A stretch of 9,228 nt of DNA from contig JAQCJA010000155.1 of NCBI GenBank assembly GCA_027593305.1, positions 1 through 9,228 on the forward strand, read 5' to 3'. Within the stretch, counting starts at the first letter, position 1. Each line of letters starts with the position of its first letter. The stretch comes from a bacterium (GTDB lineage Bacteria; Latescibacterota; UBA2968; UBA8231). The position numbers and the translations under genes are program-made. The notes beneath the pieces were generated by a model. That model was not told the DNA's origin and did not search any database. It saw nothing but the letters and a program-made list of their open reading frames with translations. This document shows positions 1 to 6,539 of this stretch, piece by piece.

Positions 1-404
1 TACGTGACTTCATTCGGCGCCTCAACCGTGAGCGCCGCGTCACGGTCATCCTCACAACGCATGACATGGATGACATCGAGGCCTTGTGTTCCCGGGTGCT
101 CGTCATCGGGGATGGCACGATCCTCAGCCAGGGCTCTGTGGCCGACCTGCGGCGCCTGGTATCTTCGGAGCGGCGCCTGATTGTCGACGTCGAAACAGAT
201 ACGGCAGGCGAGGTTGAGGACCCTGAGGCCGAGGTCATCGGCGTCAGCGGCCATCGCGTGCAACTGCGTTTCGATCCGGAGCGGACACCTGCTGCAGAAT
301 TGATCACACGGATCACGCGGCGCTGGCCCGTACGCGATCTGTTCGTTGAAAATCCCCCGATCGAAGAACTTGTCGCCACCCTCTACCAGCAACGCAAGGT
401 CTGA
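1..404 (+). CDS. ABC-2 type exporter ATP-binding protein, C-terminal part (5' end outside window)
   Basis: This is the ATPase subunit of an ABC transporter, powering the two membrane proteins encoded next to it. The reading frame is open from base 3, so the gene enters from outside the window; the ATG at 66 is internal. What remains starts after the Walker B region: the strand VTVILTTHDMDDIEALC contains the H-loop histidine, followed by RVLVIGDGTILSQGS, the usual end of the nucleotide-binding domain. A roughly 75-residue C-terminal extension follows, as in drug- and sodium-exporter type ATPases (DrrA/NatA-like). The wording LTTHDMDDIEALC and the two following permeases fit the COG4586 family best. 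The Walker A, Q-loop and signature motifs lie off the window. It ends with TGA 9 bases before the next start. The transported substrate cannot be told. Confidence 0.93.
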   Translation, partial: RDFIRRLNRERRVTVILTTHDMDDIEALCSRVLVIGDGTILSQGSVADLRRLVSSERRLIVDVETDTAGEVEDPEAEVIGVSGHRVQLRFDPERTPAAELITRITRRWPVRDLFVENPPIEELVATLYQQRKV

Positions 405-413
405 GGCCGGCCC

Positions 414-1205
414 ATGGGCCCGTACCTGGCCATCCTCAGCGCTTCGGCGCGGACCCTGCTCCAGTACCGTGCGGCGGCCCTGGCCGGCCTGGTGACACAG
501 TTGTTTTTCGGCTTCGTCATGGTCCAGGCCTATACCGCCTTCTATGAGGCAGCGGCGCAACCGCCGCCGATGTCTTTGGCCACAGCCATCGGCTACATCT
601 GACTCGGGCAGGCCATGCTTGGCATGTTTCCGTGGAATGTGGATCCGGAGATCCGCACTCAGATCCGCACGGGCGGCGTTGTCTACGAACTCCTGCGCCC
701 TGTCGATCTCTACGGCCTGTGGTTTGCCCGCGCTGTTGCCAGACGGACTGCGCCGACGGTGCTGCGAGCCGTACCTCTGTTCGTTGTCGCCACGGCATTC
801 CTGGGGCTGCCGCCACCTGCTGGCGCCGGCGCCTTCGTGGCGTGGCTCGCGGCGACTTTCTGTGCCCTGATCCTGTCGGCGGCGATCACGACGCTGTTGT
901 CGATCACCCTCATGTGGACTCTCAGCGGCGACGGCGCGATGATGCTGGTTGTCGCAGTCGTCGTGTTCTTTTCCGGGCAGGCAGTGCCCTTGCCGCTGTT
1001 TCCCCAGTGGTTGCAGCCCCTGGTCGAGGCCCTGCCTTTCCGCGGGCTCATCGACATACCCTTCCGACTCTATCTGGGACACATACCCGCAGCAGAGGCG
1101 CCGGCGCTGCTCGCCTTCCAATGGGCCTGGGCGGCGGCGATCGTGCTGACCGGCCGCGTGTTGCTGGTCTACGGTCGGCGCGTCCTGGTTGCTCAGGGCG
1201 GCTGA
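414..1205 (+). pseudogene. ABC-2 family exporter permease (first subunit), interrupted by an in-frame TGA
   Basis: This is the first membrane subunit of the exporter (COG4587-like ABC-2 permease), about 263 codons. It starts at ATG 414 with GAGG at 403-406 as a plausible ribosome site. Codon 63 is TGA (600-602), and the same frame then stays open to the TGA at 1203-1205. The two halves (62 codons, then 615-1205 if restarted at the next ATG) read as one protein: before the stop is ATAIGYI, after it LGQAMLGMFPWN. The family normally has a Y-[IV]-W-L-x-Q-A segment here, so the stop replaces Trp (TGG to TGA). Hydrophobic segments lie near residues 20-40 and repeatedly after residue 120. The late SGQAVPLPLFPQW and LPF elements are typical of the family. 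No other lesion is seen. It may be a true nonsense mutation, a sequencing error, or be read through. The next permease starts 5 bases downstream. Confidence 0.85.
600..602 (+). other. In-frame TGA at an expected Trp codon
   Basis: The codon sits in the permease between GYI and LGQAM, with the context ATC TGA CTC. One G-to-A change from TGG explains it. It is not evidence of a recoded genetic code, because neighbouring genes end in TGA and use TGG freely for Trp. Confidence 0.85.
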
Positions 1206-1210
1206 CAGCC

Positions 1211-2023
1211 ATGAGCCTGTCGCAGTTCGCCAACGACGCGGCCCTCTGTTGCCGCCTCATGTCGGTATCGATGCGTGGACAGATGCAGTACCGTGCATCT
1301 TTCCTGATGCTGGTTGCCGGCACGTTCGCCATCAGCTTTCTCGAGTTTGGCGCCGTGTGGATCATGTTTGACCGCTTCGGCCACCTGCGCGGCTGGTCAC
1401 TGGCTGAGGTGGCGGTATTCTACGGGCTCGTCAACAGCGGCTTCGCTCTGGCCGAGGCGACATCCCGTGGTTTTGAGCACGTCCCCGAGGCGATTCGCTC
1501 CGGAACGTTTGATCGTGTGCTGTTGCGGCCCCGATCCATCGTTCTGCAGTTGCTCGGCCAGGAACTGCAACTGCGCCGTGTCGGCCGCCTCGGCCAGGGA
1601 CTTCTTGTCCTCGGTTGGGCCTGGCAGGAACTCGGTCTGGGCTTCAACCCGGCACGCCTCGGTCTCACGGTCCTGGCGATCCTTGGCAGCGCCAGCCTGT
1701 TCTACGCCTTGTCTGTTCTGCAGGGGATGATGTCCTTCTGGACGACAGAAGCCCTGGAGATTGCCAATTGCCTCACCCATGGTGGTAACTTTGTCGGGCA
1801 GTACCCGATTGCCATCTACCGCGACAACTTCCGCCGCTTCTTTACCTGGATCGTGCCTCTCGCATGTGTCACCTACTACCCGGCGCTGGCCATCATTGGT
1901 CACACCGATGCGCCTGTCTCCTTGAACAGTTGGCTGGCGCCGCTGGCAGGATTCGCTTTCCTCGCCGTCAGTCTGCGGCTGTGGCGTTTTGGCGTCAGAC
2001 ACTATCGCTCCACCGGCAGTTGA
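1211..2023 (+). CDS. ABC-2 family exporter permease (second subunit)
   Basis: This is the second membrane subunit of the exporter, 270 residues, in the inner membrane. It resembles the COG3694/ABC-2 membrane family that pairs with COG4586 ATPases. The start is ATG 1211, MSLSQFANDAALCC, 5 bases after the stop of the preceding permease; no strong Shine-Dalgarno is visible, so translational coupling is likely. About six hydrophobic segments can be seen, the first around residues 30-50 and the last around 235-255. Family marks include the amphipathic RSGTFDRVLLRPRS loop near residue 95-110 and the later YPIAIYRDNFRR followed by FTWIVPLACVTYYPA. The gene is intact and ends with TGA at 2021-2023, overlapping the start of the next gene. 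Function depends on the damaged first permease; the substrate is unknown. Confidence 0.93.
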   Translation: MSLSQFANDAALCCRLMSVSMRGQMQYRASFLMLVAGTFAISFLEFGAVWIMFDRFGHLRGWSLAEVAVFYGLVNSGFALAEATSRGFEHVPEAIRSGTFDRVLLRPRSIVLQLLGQELQLRRVGRLGQGLLVLGWAWQELGLGFNPARLGLTVLAILGSASLFYALSVLQGMMSFWTTEALEIANCLTHGGNFVGQYPIAIYRDNFRRFFTWIVPLACVTYYPALAIIGHTDAPVSLNSWLAPLAGFAFLAVSLRLWRFGVRHYRSTGS

Positions 2024-3132
2024 GGTACGCCCCGGCGATACGAGTCCATTGGCTCGTGGGCTGCTGCCTGCTGCTGGCCGGTTGTGGCGGCGACAGCGGC
2101 ACGGGGCCGGATGACGCCGCGAACAAGGGCTTTGACCGGGCCGATCTGCCCCTGCTATTTGCACCGGTCACCGAAAGCGAACGAGAAGCGGTACTTGCGG
2201 ACTGGGCGTCACGTGACGTCACGGCCCGCGACGTGCGCGTTGTCCAACTGGATACGATTGCCCTCGGCATCGACACGCTCGAAGTGCGCATTCTCTCCCA
2301 TATCGTGCAGGGGGACCGTCACTATGGCGCTGTCATTGTTCCCCTCAACGTTGCCGCGCCGCGCCCGGTGCTGGCCTACACTCACTACAGCGACGTCGGT
2401 GTCACCGTCGAAGCGGCGCTCTTTGCCCTCGGAGGCGTCGCCGGCCTTCGTGGCAGTCAGTTCGCCCTTGTCCTGCCTTCCTACCGCGGCAAGAGTCTTG
2501 CCTACGGGTCATCGGTGTGGACCTCAGACGGTGCCATCAGCCTGTGGGACGGCGAAGTCGATGATGCGCTGGCGCTGATCCACGCTGCGTGGGCGCAACC
2601 GGGCGTGGCCACCGGGAATGCCGCAACCCTGGGTTTCAGTGCGGGCGGCGCTATCGCCCTGCTGACGGCAATCCGTGAGCCGGGCGTCGTGCGTGTTGTC
2701 GATTTTTTCGGGCCTACCGACTTTTTCGGCGATTTTTCCCAGCGCCTGCTGCTGAGCATTCTGGACGACCGTCCGCCCCGCCTGGCCAGCATTGCTGAAC
2801 TGCAGGCATCCATCGTTGATCCACTGGAGCGAGGCGATCTTTCCGTTGCGGGGATGCGCCTGGAACTGCTGCGAAGATCCGCCCTGCACTTCGCCGACAG
2901 GTTGCCCAGCGTACTGGCGCACCATGGACTGGCAGATGACGTTGTCAGTTCTGCTGAAACGCAGCGACTGGTGCAGGCGATGCTCGACGCGGGGGAGGCC
3001 ACAGCCCCTTTGGCCTCGAGGGCAGTCTTGCCCGGACGGCCGCCTTCCTGGGTGTACTGTCGCCGGCGGGGCGACGGGCTCAGCCCCCGGCGGGGCCGGA
3101 CAACAGGTCGAGTTGGATCTTGTCCACCGTGA
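2020..3132 (+). CDS. Lipoprotein alpha/beta-hydrolase (prolyl-oligopeptidase-like), probably frameshifted near the C-terminus
   Basis: This is a predicted membrane-anchored serine hydrolase; its substrate is unknown. The open frame extends further upstream, but TTG 2020 is the best start. It overlaps the preceding TGA (TTGA) and gives MRYAPAIRVHWLVGCC followed by the lipobox LLAGC, lipidated Cys22, with Gly at +2 favouring the outer membrane. A Ser/Gly/Asp linker follows. The nucleophile motif G205-F-S207-A-G209 and the acid-bearing HGLADDVV (Asp306) are clear. The expected catalytic His is missing: after LVQAMLDAG the frame becomes a low-complexity Arg/Pro tail that runs into the antisense purF. 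Reading on from base 3000 in frame 3 gives HSPFGLEGSLARTAAFLG, a credible His-containing end of such an enzyme. One missing G in the run at 2991-2995 would restore it. Probably inactive as written, unless this is a sequencing error. Confidence 0.8.
   Translation: MRYAPAIRVHWLVGCCLLLAGCGGDSGTGPDDAANKGFDRADLPLLFAPVTESEREAVLADWASRDVTARDVRVVQLDTIALGIDTLEVRILSHIVQGDRHYGAVIVPLNVAAPRPVLAYTHYSDVGVTVEAALFALGGVAGLRGSQFALVLPSYRGKSLAYGSSVWTSDGAISLWDGEVDDALALIHAAWAQPGVATGNAATLGFSAGGAIALLTAIREPGVVRVVDFFGPTDFFGDFSQRLLLSILDDRPPRLASIAELQASIVDPLERGDLSVAGMRLELLRRSALHFADRLPSVLAHHGLADDVVSSAETQRLVQAMLDAGEATAPLASRAVLPGRPPSWVYCRRRGDGLSPRRGRTTGRVGSCPP
3059..3075. repeat. Inverted repeat just beyond the purF stop, possible weak terminator
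   Basis: GTCGCC and GGCGAC form a perfect 6-bp stem around a 5-base loop. It begins 4 bases after the purF stop codon on the minus strand, and lies inside the tail of the convergent hydrolase. There is no T-run on either side, so it is not a standard intrinsic terminator. It may only help stop or stabilise the purF transcript. Confidence 0.3.
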
Positions 3133-4552
3133 TCGGCTCACAGTCGATGAAGGGGTGGCTGCCACCGATGCAGTAGGTGCACAGGTCGCCACTGCCCAGA
3201 CCCAGCCGGGAAAAGGCTCGCAGCATTCCTGGAACCGTGACATAGACAACGGGCATGCCCATCTTGCGGCTGATCTCGTCCGAGTCACGCCCCCGGGCGA
3301 CAAACCCCTCGCCCTCAGGAGGCTCCGGGGGCATATCCACGCCGAACATGCAGCCGCGGGGCACACCGTCGTCACCAACGATGCCGACGGGGGGCGTGTA
3401 GGACACCAGATAAGCCTTCTTCACGCCGAGTTGCTCGTACAACAACTGGCGCGCTCGAATGGAGTTGTTGCCACGTATGATGCTGTCATCGATGAGGACG
3501 ACGGTCTTGCCCGCCAGTTGCGGTCGCAGACCCGGCAGGACGTGCAGATTGCTGTCGATGGAGGTCTTTCGATCCTTGGCATTGGAGCCCTGGAAAGAGC
3601 GCTCGCCCCGCATTTTGTAGAACATGGGAAGGAAGGGCAGGCCGACACTGCGGGCATAGGACCGCGCCGCCACTTCCGGGCAACGAGGCAGGTACGTGAC
3701 CATGTCGGCATCATCCGGATGGAACTCCTCCGCCAGGATCTCGCCGAGGACCTCGCGCACACGGCGTGCCGACAGATGATTGAGATTGGAGTCGACATCG
3801 GCAATGTAGTTCCACTCGAAGAAGCAGTGGGACCGCTTCGGCTCGACGATGGATTCCTTGGTGTAATCACCCTCAGGCGACAGGTAGTAGATCGACCCCG
3901 GGTCGAGGTCCTCGATGAAATCGCCGCCGTTCTTGCGGAAGGCGATATCCTCTGATGCTACGCCGTACTTGCCGTCCTTCCAGCCCAGCACGGCGGGCTT
4001 GATGCCGGTGCGATCACGCATGACGATGACGTCGCGCTTGCGCCAGTCGGCAATGGCCATGCTATAGGCCCCCGGCACTTTGCGCAGCTCACCATCCCGC
4101 CGATACAAGTAGAGCAGGGCCTCGGTGTCGCAGGATGACTTGGTCCGTGACAGATCGAGGTCGGTGAAATGGCGCAGGTCAACCTGACCATTGTGCACGG
4201 CAGCCATTTCGCAGTCGCGGATCAGAATGTGGTTGCCCCGGTCCTCGACCTGACCACCAAGGACATGGGGATGCGCGTCGTCGAGGATCTCGTCCTTGCT
4301 GCCCCGTGTGGCGTAACGCACATGGGCCATGTAGGTGTGGTAATTCGGACTTGGAAAGATCTTGTGCAGGTCGGTGATGTCGAACCGATCGACGCCTCCT
4401 GCCCATTTGATGACGTCAATCCGTCCCTCCCCCACCGCGGCGATACCAGCGGCCTCCCGCCCGCGATGCTGCAGGGAGCGGATGAAGGCATAGGCATCGT
4501 GGAGCGTGTGGGCGACGCAGAATCCGCAATTGTGACGGACGGCGTCTTCCAT
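3080..4552 (-). CDS. purF: Amidophosphoribosyltransferase (glutamine PRPP amidotransferase) family protein, divergent, Fe-S type
   Basis: The family makes 5-phosphoribosylamine from PRPP and glutamine, the first step of purine synthesis. The protein has 490 residues, near the usual length. The start ATG 4552 has GAGGT 8 bases upstream. An N-terminal Ntn glutaminase domain (about 9-230) has Cys9 after an 8-residue propeptide (NCGFC), QHRGREAAGI, R79-Y80, HNG at 120-122 and CDTE at 141-144. The phosphoribosyltransferase domain has the PRPP loop VVLIDDSIIRGNNS (351-364). Cys243, Cys401, Cys458 and Cys461 match the four 4Fe-4S ligands of the Bacillus-type enzyme. Departures: the usual P-D-S-G-like loop reads LPRCPEVAARS (288-298), KNRYVGRTF becomes KMRGERSF, and the loop ends NNS rather than TTS. 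No other purine gene is adjacent, so it may be a paralogue with a changed role. Its 3' end overlaps the convergent hydrolase. Confidence 0.88.
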   Translation of the reverse strand: MEDAVRHNCGFCVAHTLHDAYAFIRSLQHRGREAAGIAAVGEGRIDVIKWAGGVDRFDITDLHKIFPSPNYHTYMAHVRYATRGSKDEILDDAHPHVLGGQVEDRGNHILIRDCEMAAVHNGQVDLRHFTDLDLSRTKSSCDTEALLYLYRRDGELRKVPGAYSMAIADWRKRDVIVMRDRTGIKPAVLGWKDGKYGVASEDIAFRKNGGDFIEDLDPGSIYYLSPEGDYTKESIVEPKRSHCFFEWNYIADVDSNLNHLSARRVREVLGEILAEEFHPDDADMVTYLPRCPEVAARSYARSVGLPFLPMFYKMRGERSFQGSNAKDRKTSIDSNLHVLPGLRPQLAGKTVVLIDDSIIRGNNSIRARQLLYEQLGVKKAYLVSYTPPVGIVGDDGVPRGCMFGVDMPPEPPEGEGFVARGRDSDEISRKMGMPVVYVTVPGMLRAFSRLGLGSGDLCTYCIGGSHPFIDCEPITVDKIQLDLLSGPAGG

Positions 4553-4560
4553 AGCAGGCT

Positions 4561-4565
4561 ACCTC
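4561..4565 (-). promoter_or_regulatory. Ribosome binding site of the purF homologue
   Basis: On the minus strand this reads GAGGT, 8 bases before the ATG at 4552. It supports that start, which also puts Cys9 behind a short propeptide as expected for the family. Confidence 0.6.
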
Positions 4566-4638
4566 ATGGTTTGCAGGTGCAGGAGCTTCCTGGCGGGACG
4601 CCGCCGAAAGGTGGCGAAGTTCGGTGCGGCAAAGCCCG

Positions 4639-4644
4639 AATATA
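4639..4644 (-). promoter_or_regulatory. Candidate -10 element for the purF homologue
   Basis: The minus strand reads TATATT here, the only AT-rich hexamer in the 139-base gap between the two co-directional genes, about 87 bases before the purF start. No convincing -35 box lies 16-18 bases upstream in this GC-rich stretch, so this is a weak suggestion. Confidence 0.25.
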
Positions 4645-4671
4645 GCGCCTGCCCCGGCCCCTCGCGAGAGC

Positions 4672-4683
4672 CGTCGGCCGACG
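4672..4683. repeat. 12-base perfect palindrome in the gap before purF
   Basis: CGTCGGCCGACG is self-complementary. It lies 8 bases past the stop of the upstream toroid-fold gene, and a second short palindrome CTCGCGAG follows at 4661-4668. Possible roles are a transcript end for the upstream gene cluster or a protein-binding site ahead of purF. No T-run follows, so a classical terminator is not supported. Confidence 0.3.
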
Positions 4684-4691
4684 ATGCGGCT

Positions 4692-6140
4692 TCAGCGTGC
4701 CGTGTAGTCCGCGGCCAGAGGAGAAGGACTCACGCCGCTGCTGAGCAGCGCCGTGCGAGCCAGCGCATGGAGCAGAAATCCGGGCCCCATCTGCGACTCG
4801 TACCAGTCGATGCCCGACGCGCCGACGGGCAACGAAGCTGTGTCGCCGGCCACACCCGGGTAGTAGGTGGCCAGCAACGATTCGGCGAGTTGGCGCGCCG
4901 CCCGTAGCCAGGCGTCATCACCGGTCACGTCATACAGGTCCGCCAGCAGTCCCAGGCCGAGGCCGGCGTCCATCGCCGGCGCCTGCACACTCTCGGGGAT
5001 CGGCTCCGACTGATACCGGCGGCCCACGGCGCAGGCCCAGGCCAGCAGGCGTTGATCCCCGGTCTGCCGGTAACCGAGCAGACAGGTAAGAGCCACGTAG
5101 GAGGCGGGCCAGACGCCATAGACGCTGCCCCATATCGGCATCTGCTGGTGTAGGCTGTTGTCGTGGCTCTTCGACAGGATCACAAAGACGCCGGCGTCGA
5201 GATCATGCGGCGCTCGCAGGAAGCCTTCGATGTAGACAGCGGCGCGCTCGCGCATCGTCGCCGCCAGTTCGGGCTGGTCCTCGGCAAGCAGCGGGGCGGC
5301 CTCAAGCAGGCTCACAGCGAGGGAAAGCGTCTGCGCCGGCGCATTGGTGCCGTGAAAATGCGCGTCATCTGCAGGTGTGCGACTTTCGATCAAAAGCAGC
5401 TCACGGGCGTCACGTCTGGTCCACCAGTAATCCAGCATGCGCCGAATCTGCTCGAGGAAATCGAGGTGCCCCGTGGCACGAAACGCACAGGCCCAGTCGA
5501 CGATGAAGAAGCCCCCGTGACGGGGAAAATCGCAGGAGCGTGCGCCCCGTGGATGCCGCTGCCGCGTCTCGATGAAGCCGTGCCGGATGTATTCGAGAGG
5601 CTCACCCGTCGTCCAGTGGTTGTCGAGGCCTGCAGCGAATTTCACCAGACACTCCGGGTTGAAGCCAGCCAGTTTGTCCCATAACCATACAGGTGCGGCC
5701 CGCAGGTGATCGTGAATGGCCCGACCGCACCGTGTTGGCTCGTGGTGCCGGTGGCTGTCGCCGATGCAGTCCCGGTCCAGGTCCCAATAGGAGTGTTCGC
5801 CCCAGGGAAACAGCCCGGATGGCGTGGGTGCACAATGCGTGGCGAATCGCTGCAGGTATCGATCGGCAGCGATTGCATAGTCTGGCCGTTGCAGTGTTTC
5901 GGCCAGGCCATACATGGTCAGCAGTGTCGCCTCGTCGTGCATCAGGTTGCTGCCTCGGTACGACCGATCGCCGCCACGTTGCCCGGGGATGGGCGTCGGC
6001 ACATCGGCGAGCATCCTCTGGCGGCGAGGCTCGATCATTGACGGGAACAGGCCTTCGTACGACTCACCGAGACGCACGAGGACATCGAGGGAACCCGTCA
6101 CACGCTGCAGAATCATGTCTTCCGTAGTCATATTCGCCAT
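4692..6140 (-). CDS. (alpha/alpha)6-toroid, six-hairpin glycosidase-like protein of unknown specificity
   Basis: The protein has 482 residues and no signal peptide or membrane segment, so it is probably cytoplasmic. I do not recognise a named family. It looks all-helical with repeated helical hairpins, each pairing an aromatic/acidic motif with a stretch like LLGYRQTGDQRLLAWA (354-369) or LYDVTGDDAWLRAARQLAESLLA (402-424). This is typical of (alpha/alpha)6 enzymes such as six-hairpin glycosidases, epimerases and some polysaccharide lyases. Candidate active-site clusters are GDRSYRGSNLMHDEA (57-71), FPWGEHSYWDLDRD (111-124), HGGFFIVDWA (208-217) and IWGSVYGVWPASY (336-348). The start is ATG 6140 or ATG 6131 (MTTEDM); neither has a clear Shine-Dalgarno. 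It lies 39 bases after glnK and is probably co-transcribed. A role in carbohydrate breakdown is inference only. Confidence 0.75.
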   Translation of the reverse strand: MANMTTEDMILQRVTGSLDVLVRLGESYEGLFPSMIEPRRQRMLADVPTPIPGQRGGDRSYRGSNLMHDEATLLTMYGLAETLQRPDYAIAADRYLQRFATHCAPTPSGLFPWGEHSYWDLDRDCIGDSHRHHEPTRCGRAIHDHLRAAPVWLWDKLAGFNPECLVKFAAGLDNHWTTGEPLEYIRHGFIETRQRHPRGARSCDFPRHGGFFIVDWACAFRATGHLDFLEQIRRMLDYWWTRRDARELLLIESRTPADDAHFHGTNAPAQTLSLAVSLLEAAPLLAEDQPELAATMRERAAVYIEGFLRAPHDLDAGVFVILSKSHDNSLHQQMPIWGSVYGVWPASYVALTCLLGYRQTGDQRLLAWACAVGRRYQSEPIPESVQAPAMDAGLGLGLLADLYDVTGDDAWLRAARQLAESLLATYYPGVAGDTASLPVGASGIDWYESQMGPGFLLHALARTALLSSGVSPSPLAADYTAR

Positions 6141-6179
6141 GCAGGTCGTGTGCTGTCGGCAGCAGCGCCCGGCGGACAG

Positions 6180-6518
6180 CTAGATCGCTGAGTCGCCCAT
6201 TTCGCCGGTGCGAATGCGGACAACCTGATCCACGGGCAGCACAAAGATCTTGCCATCGCCGATGTTCCCCGTCGTGGCCGCCTCTTTGATGGCGTCGATG
6301 GCGCGCTCGGCGATCGCCTCGCCGACAACGACTTCGATCTCCAGTTTGGGCGTAAAATCGATGTTGTATTCGGCCCCACGGTAGACTTCCTTGTGCCCCT
6401 TCTGACGACCGTAACCCTTGACCTCGCTCACGGTCATACCCATCACTCCGAGGGCACTGAGCGCTTCCTTGACCTTCTCCAGCGCCGAGGGCCGGACGAT
6501 GCATTTCAGCAGTTTCAT
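6180..6518 (-). CDS. glnK: P-II nitrogen regulatory protein, GlnK type
   Basis: A small trimeric signal protein that senses ATP/ADP and 2-oxoglutarate; when nitrogen is plentiful it docks on the ammonium channel and closes it. It has 112 residues, the exact family length. The start MKLLKCIVRP is followed by EALSALGVMGMTVSEVKGYG, the T-loop GRQKGHKEVYRGAEYNIDF with the uridylylation residue Tyr51, then TGNIGDGKIFVLPV (83-96) and RIRTGE (101-106), both nucleotide-contacting. The usual KPFKL after strand one reads RPSAL, a mild divergence. It follows amt by 21 bases, which is why I call it GlnK rather than GlnB. A strong Shine-Dalgarno (AAGGGG) sits 5 bases before the ATG. Tyr51 implies that a GlnD-type uridylyltransferase may act on it, though not every lineage modifies this residue. 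Confidence 0.97.
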   Translation of the reverse strand: MKLLKCIVRPSALEKVKEALSALGVMGMTVSEVKGYGRQKGHKEVYRGAEYNIDFTPKLEIEVVVGEAIAERAIDAIKEAATTGNIGDGKIFVLPVDQVVRIRTGEMGDSAI

Positions 6519-6523
6519 GATAT

Positions 6524-6529
6524 CCCCTT
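6524..6529 (-). promoter_or_regulatory. Ribosome binding site of glnK
   Basis: The minus strand reads AAGGGG, 5 bases before the glnK ATG, inside the 21-base gap after amt. It fits translation as a member of one transcript with amt. Confidence 0.75.
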
Positions 6530-6539
6530 ATGGAAGCTG

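Noticed and set aside
600..602. TGA read as Trp through an alternative genetic code
   Set aside because: TGA is the terminator of most other genes here (404, 1205, 2023, 3080, 4692, 6540, 7922, 8870), and tryptophan is encoded by TGG throughout.
632..1210. 463-residue open frame from 632 joined to the second permease
   Set aside because: The part before 1211 is an Arg/Pro-rich shadow of the first permease; the true start is ATG 1211.
1397..2164. 255-codon minus-strand open frame opposite the second permease
   Set aside because: Hydrophilic, without family features, and lies opposite a well-supported permease.
2208..2222. Overlapping palindromes GTCACGTGAC and GTGACGTCAC that look like an operator
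   Set aside because: They lie well inside the hydrolase coding region and encode part of the RDVTARDV repeat-like stretch; chance is the simpler explanation.
2792..3955. Long plus-strand open frame across the hydrolase end and purF
   Set aside because: It is a GC-rich shadow opposite the clearly recognisable PurF protein and has no domain features of its own.
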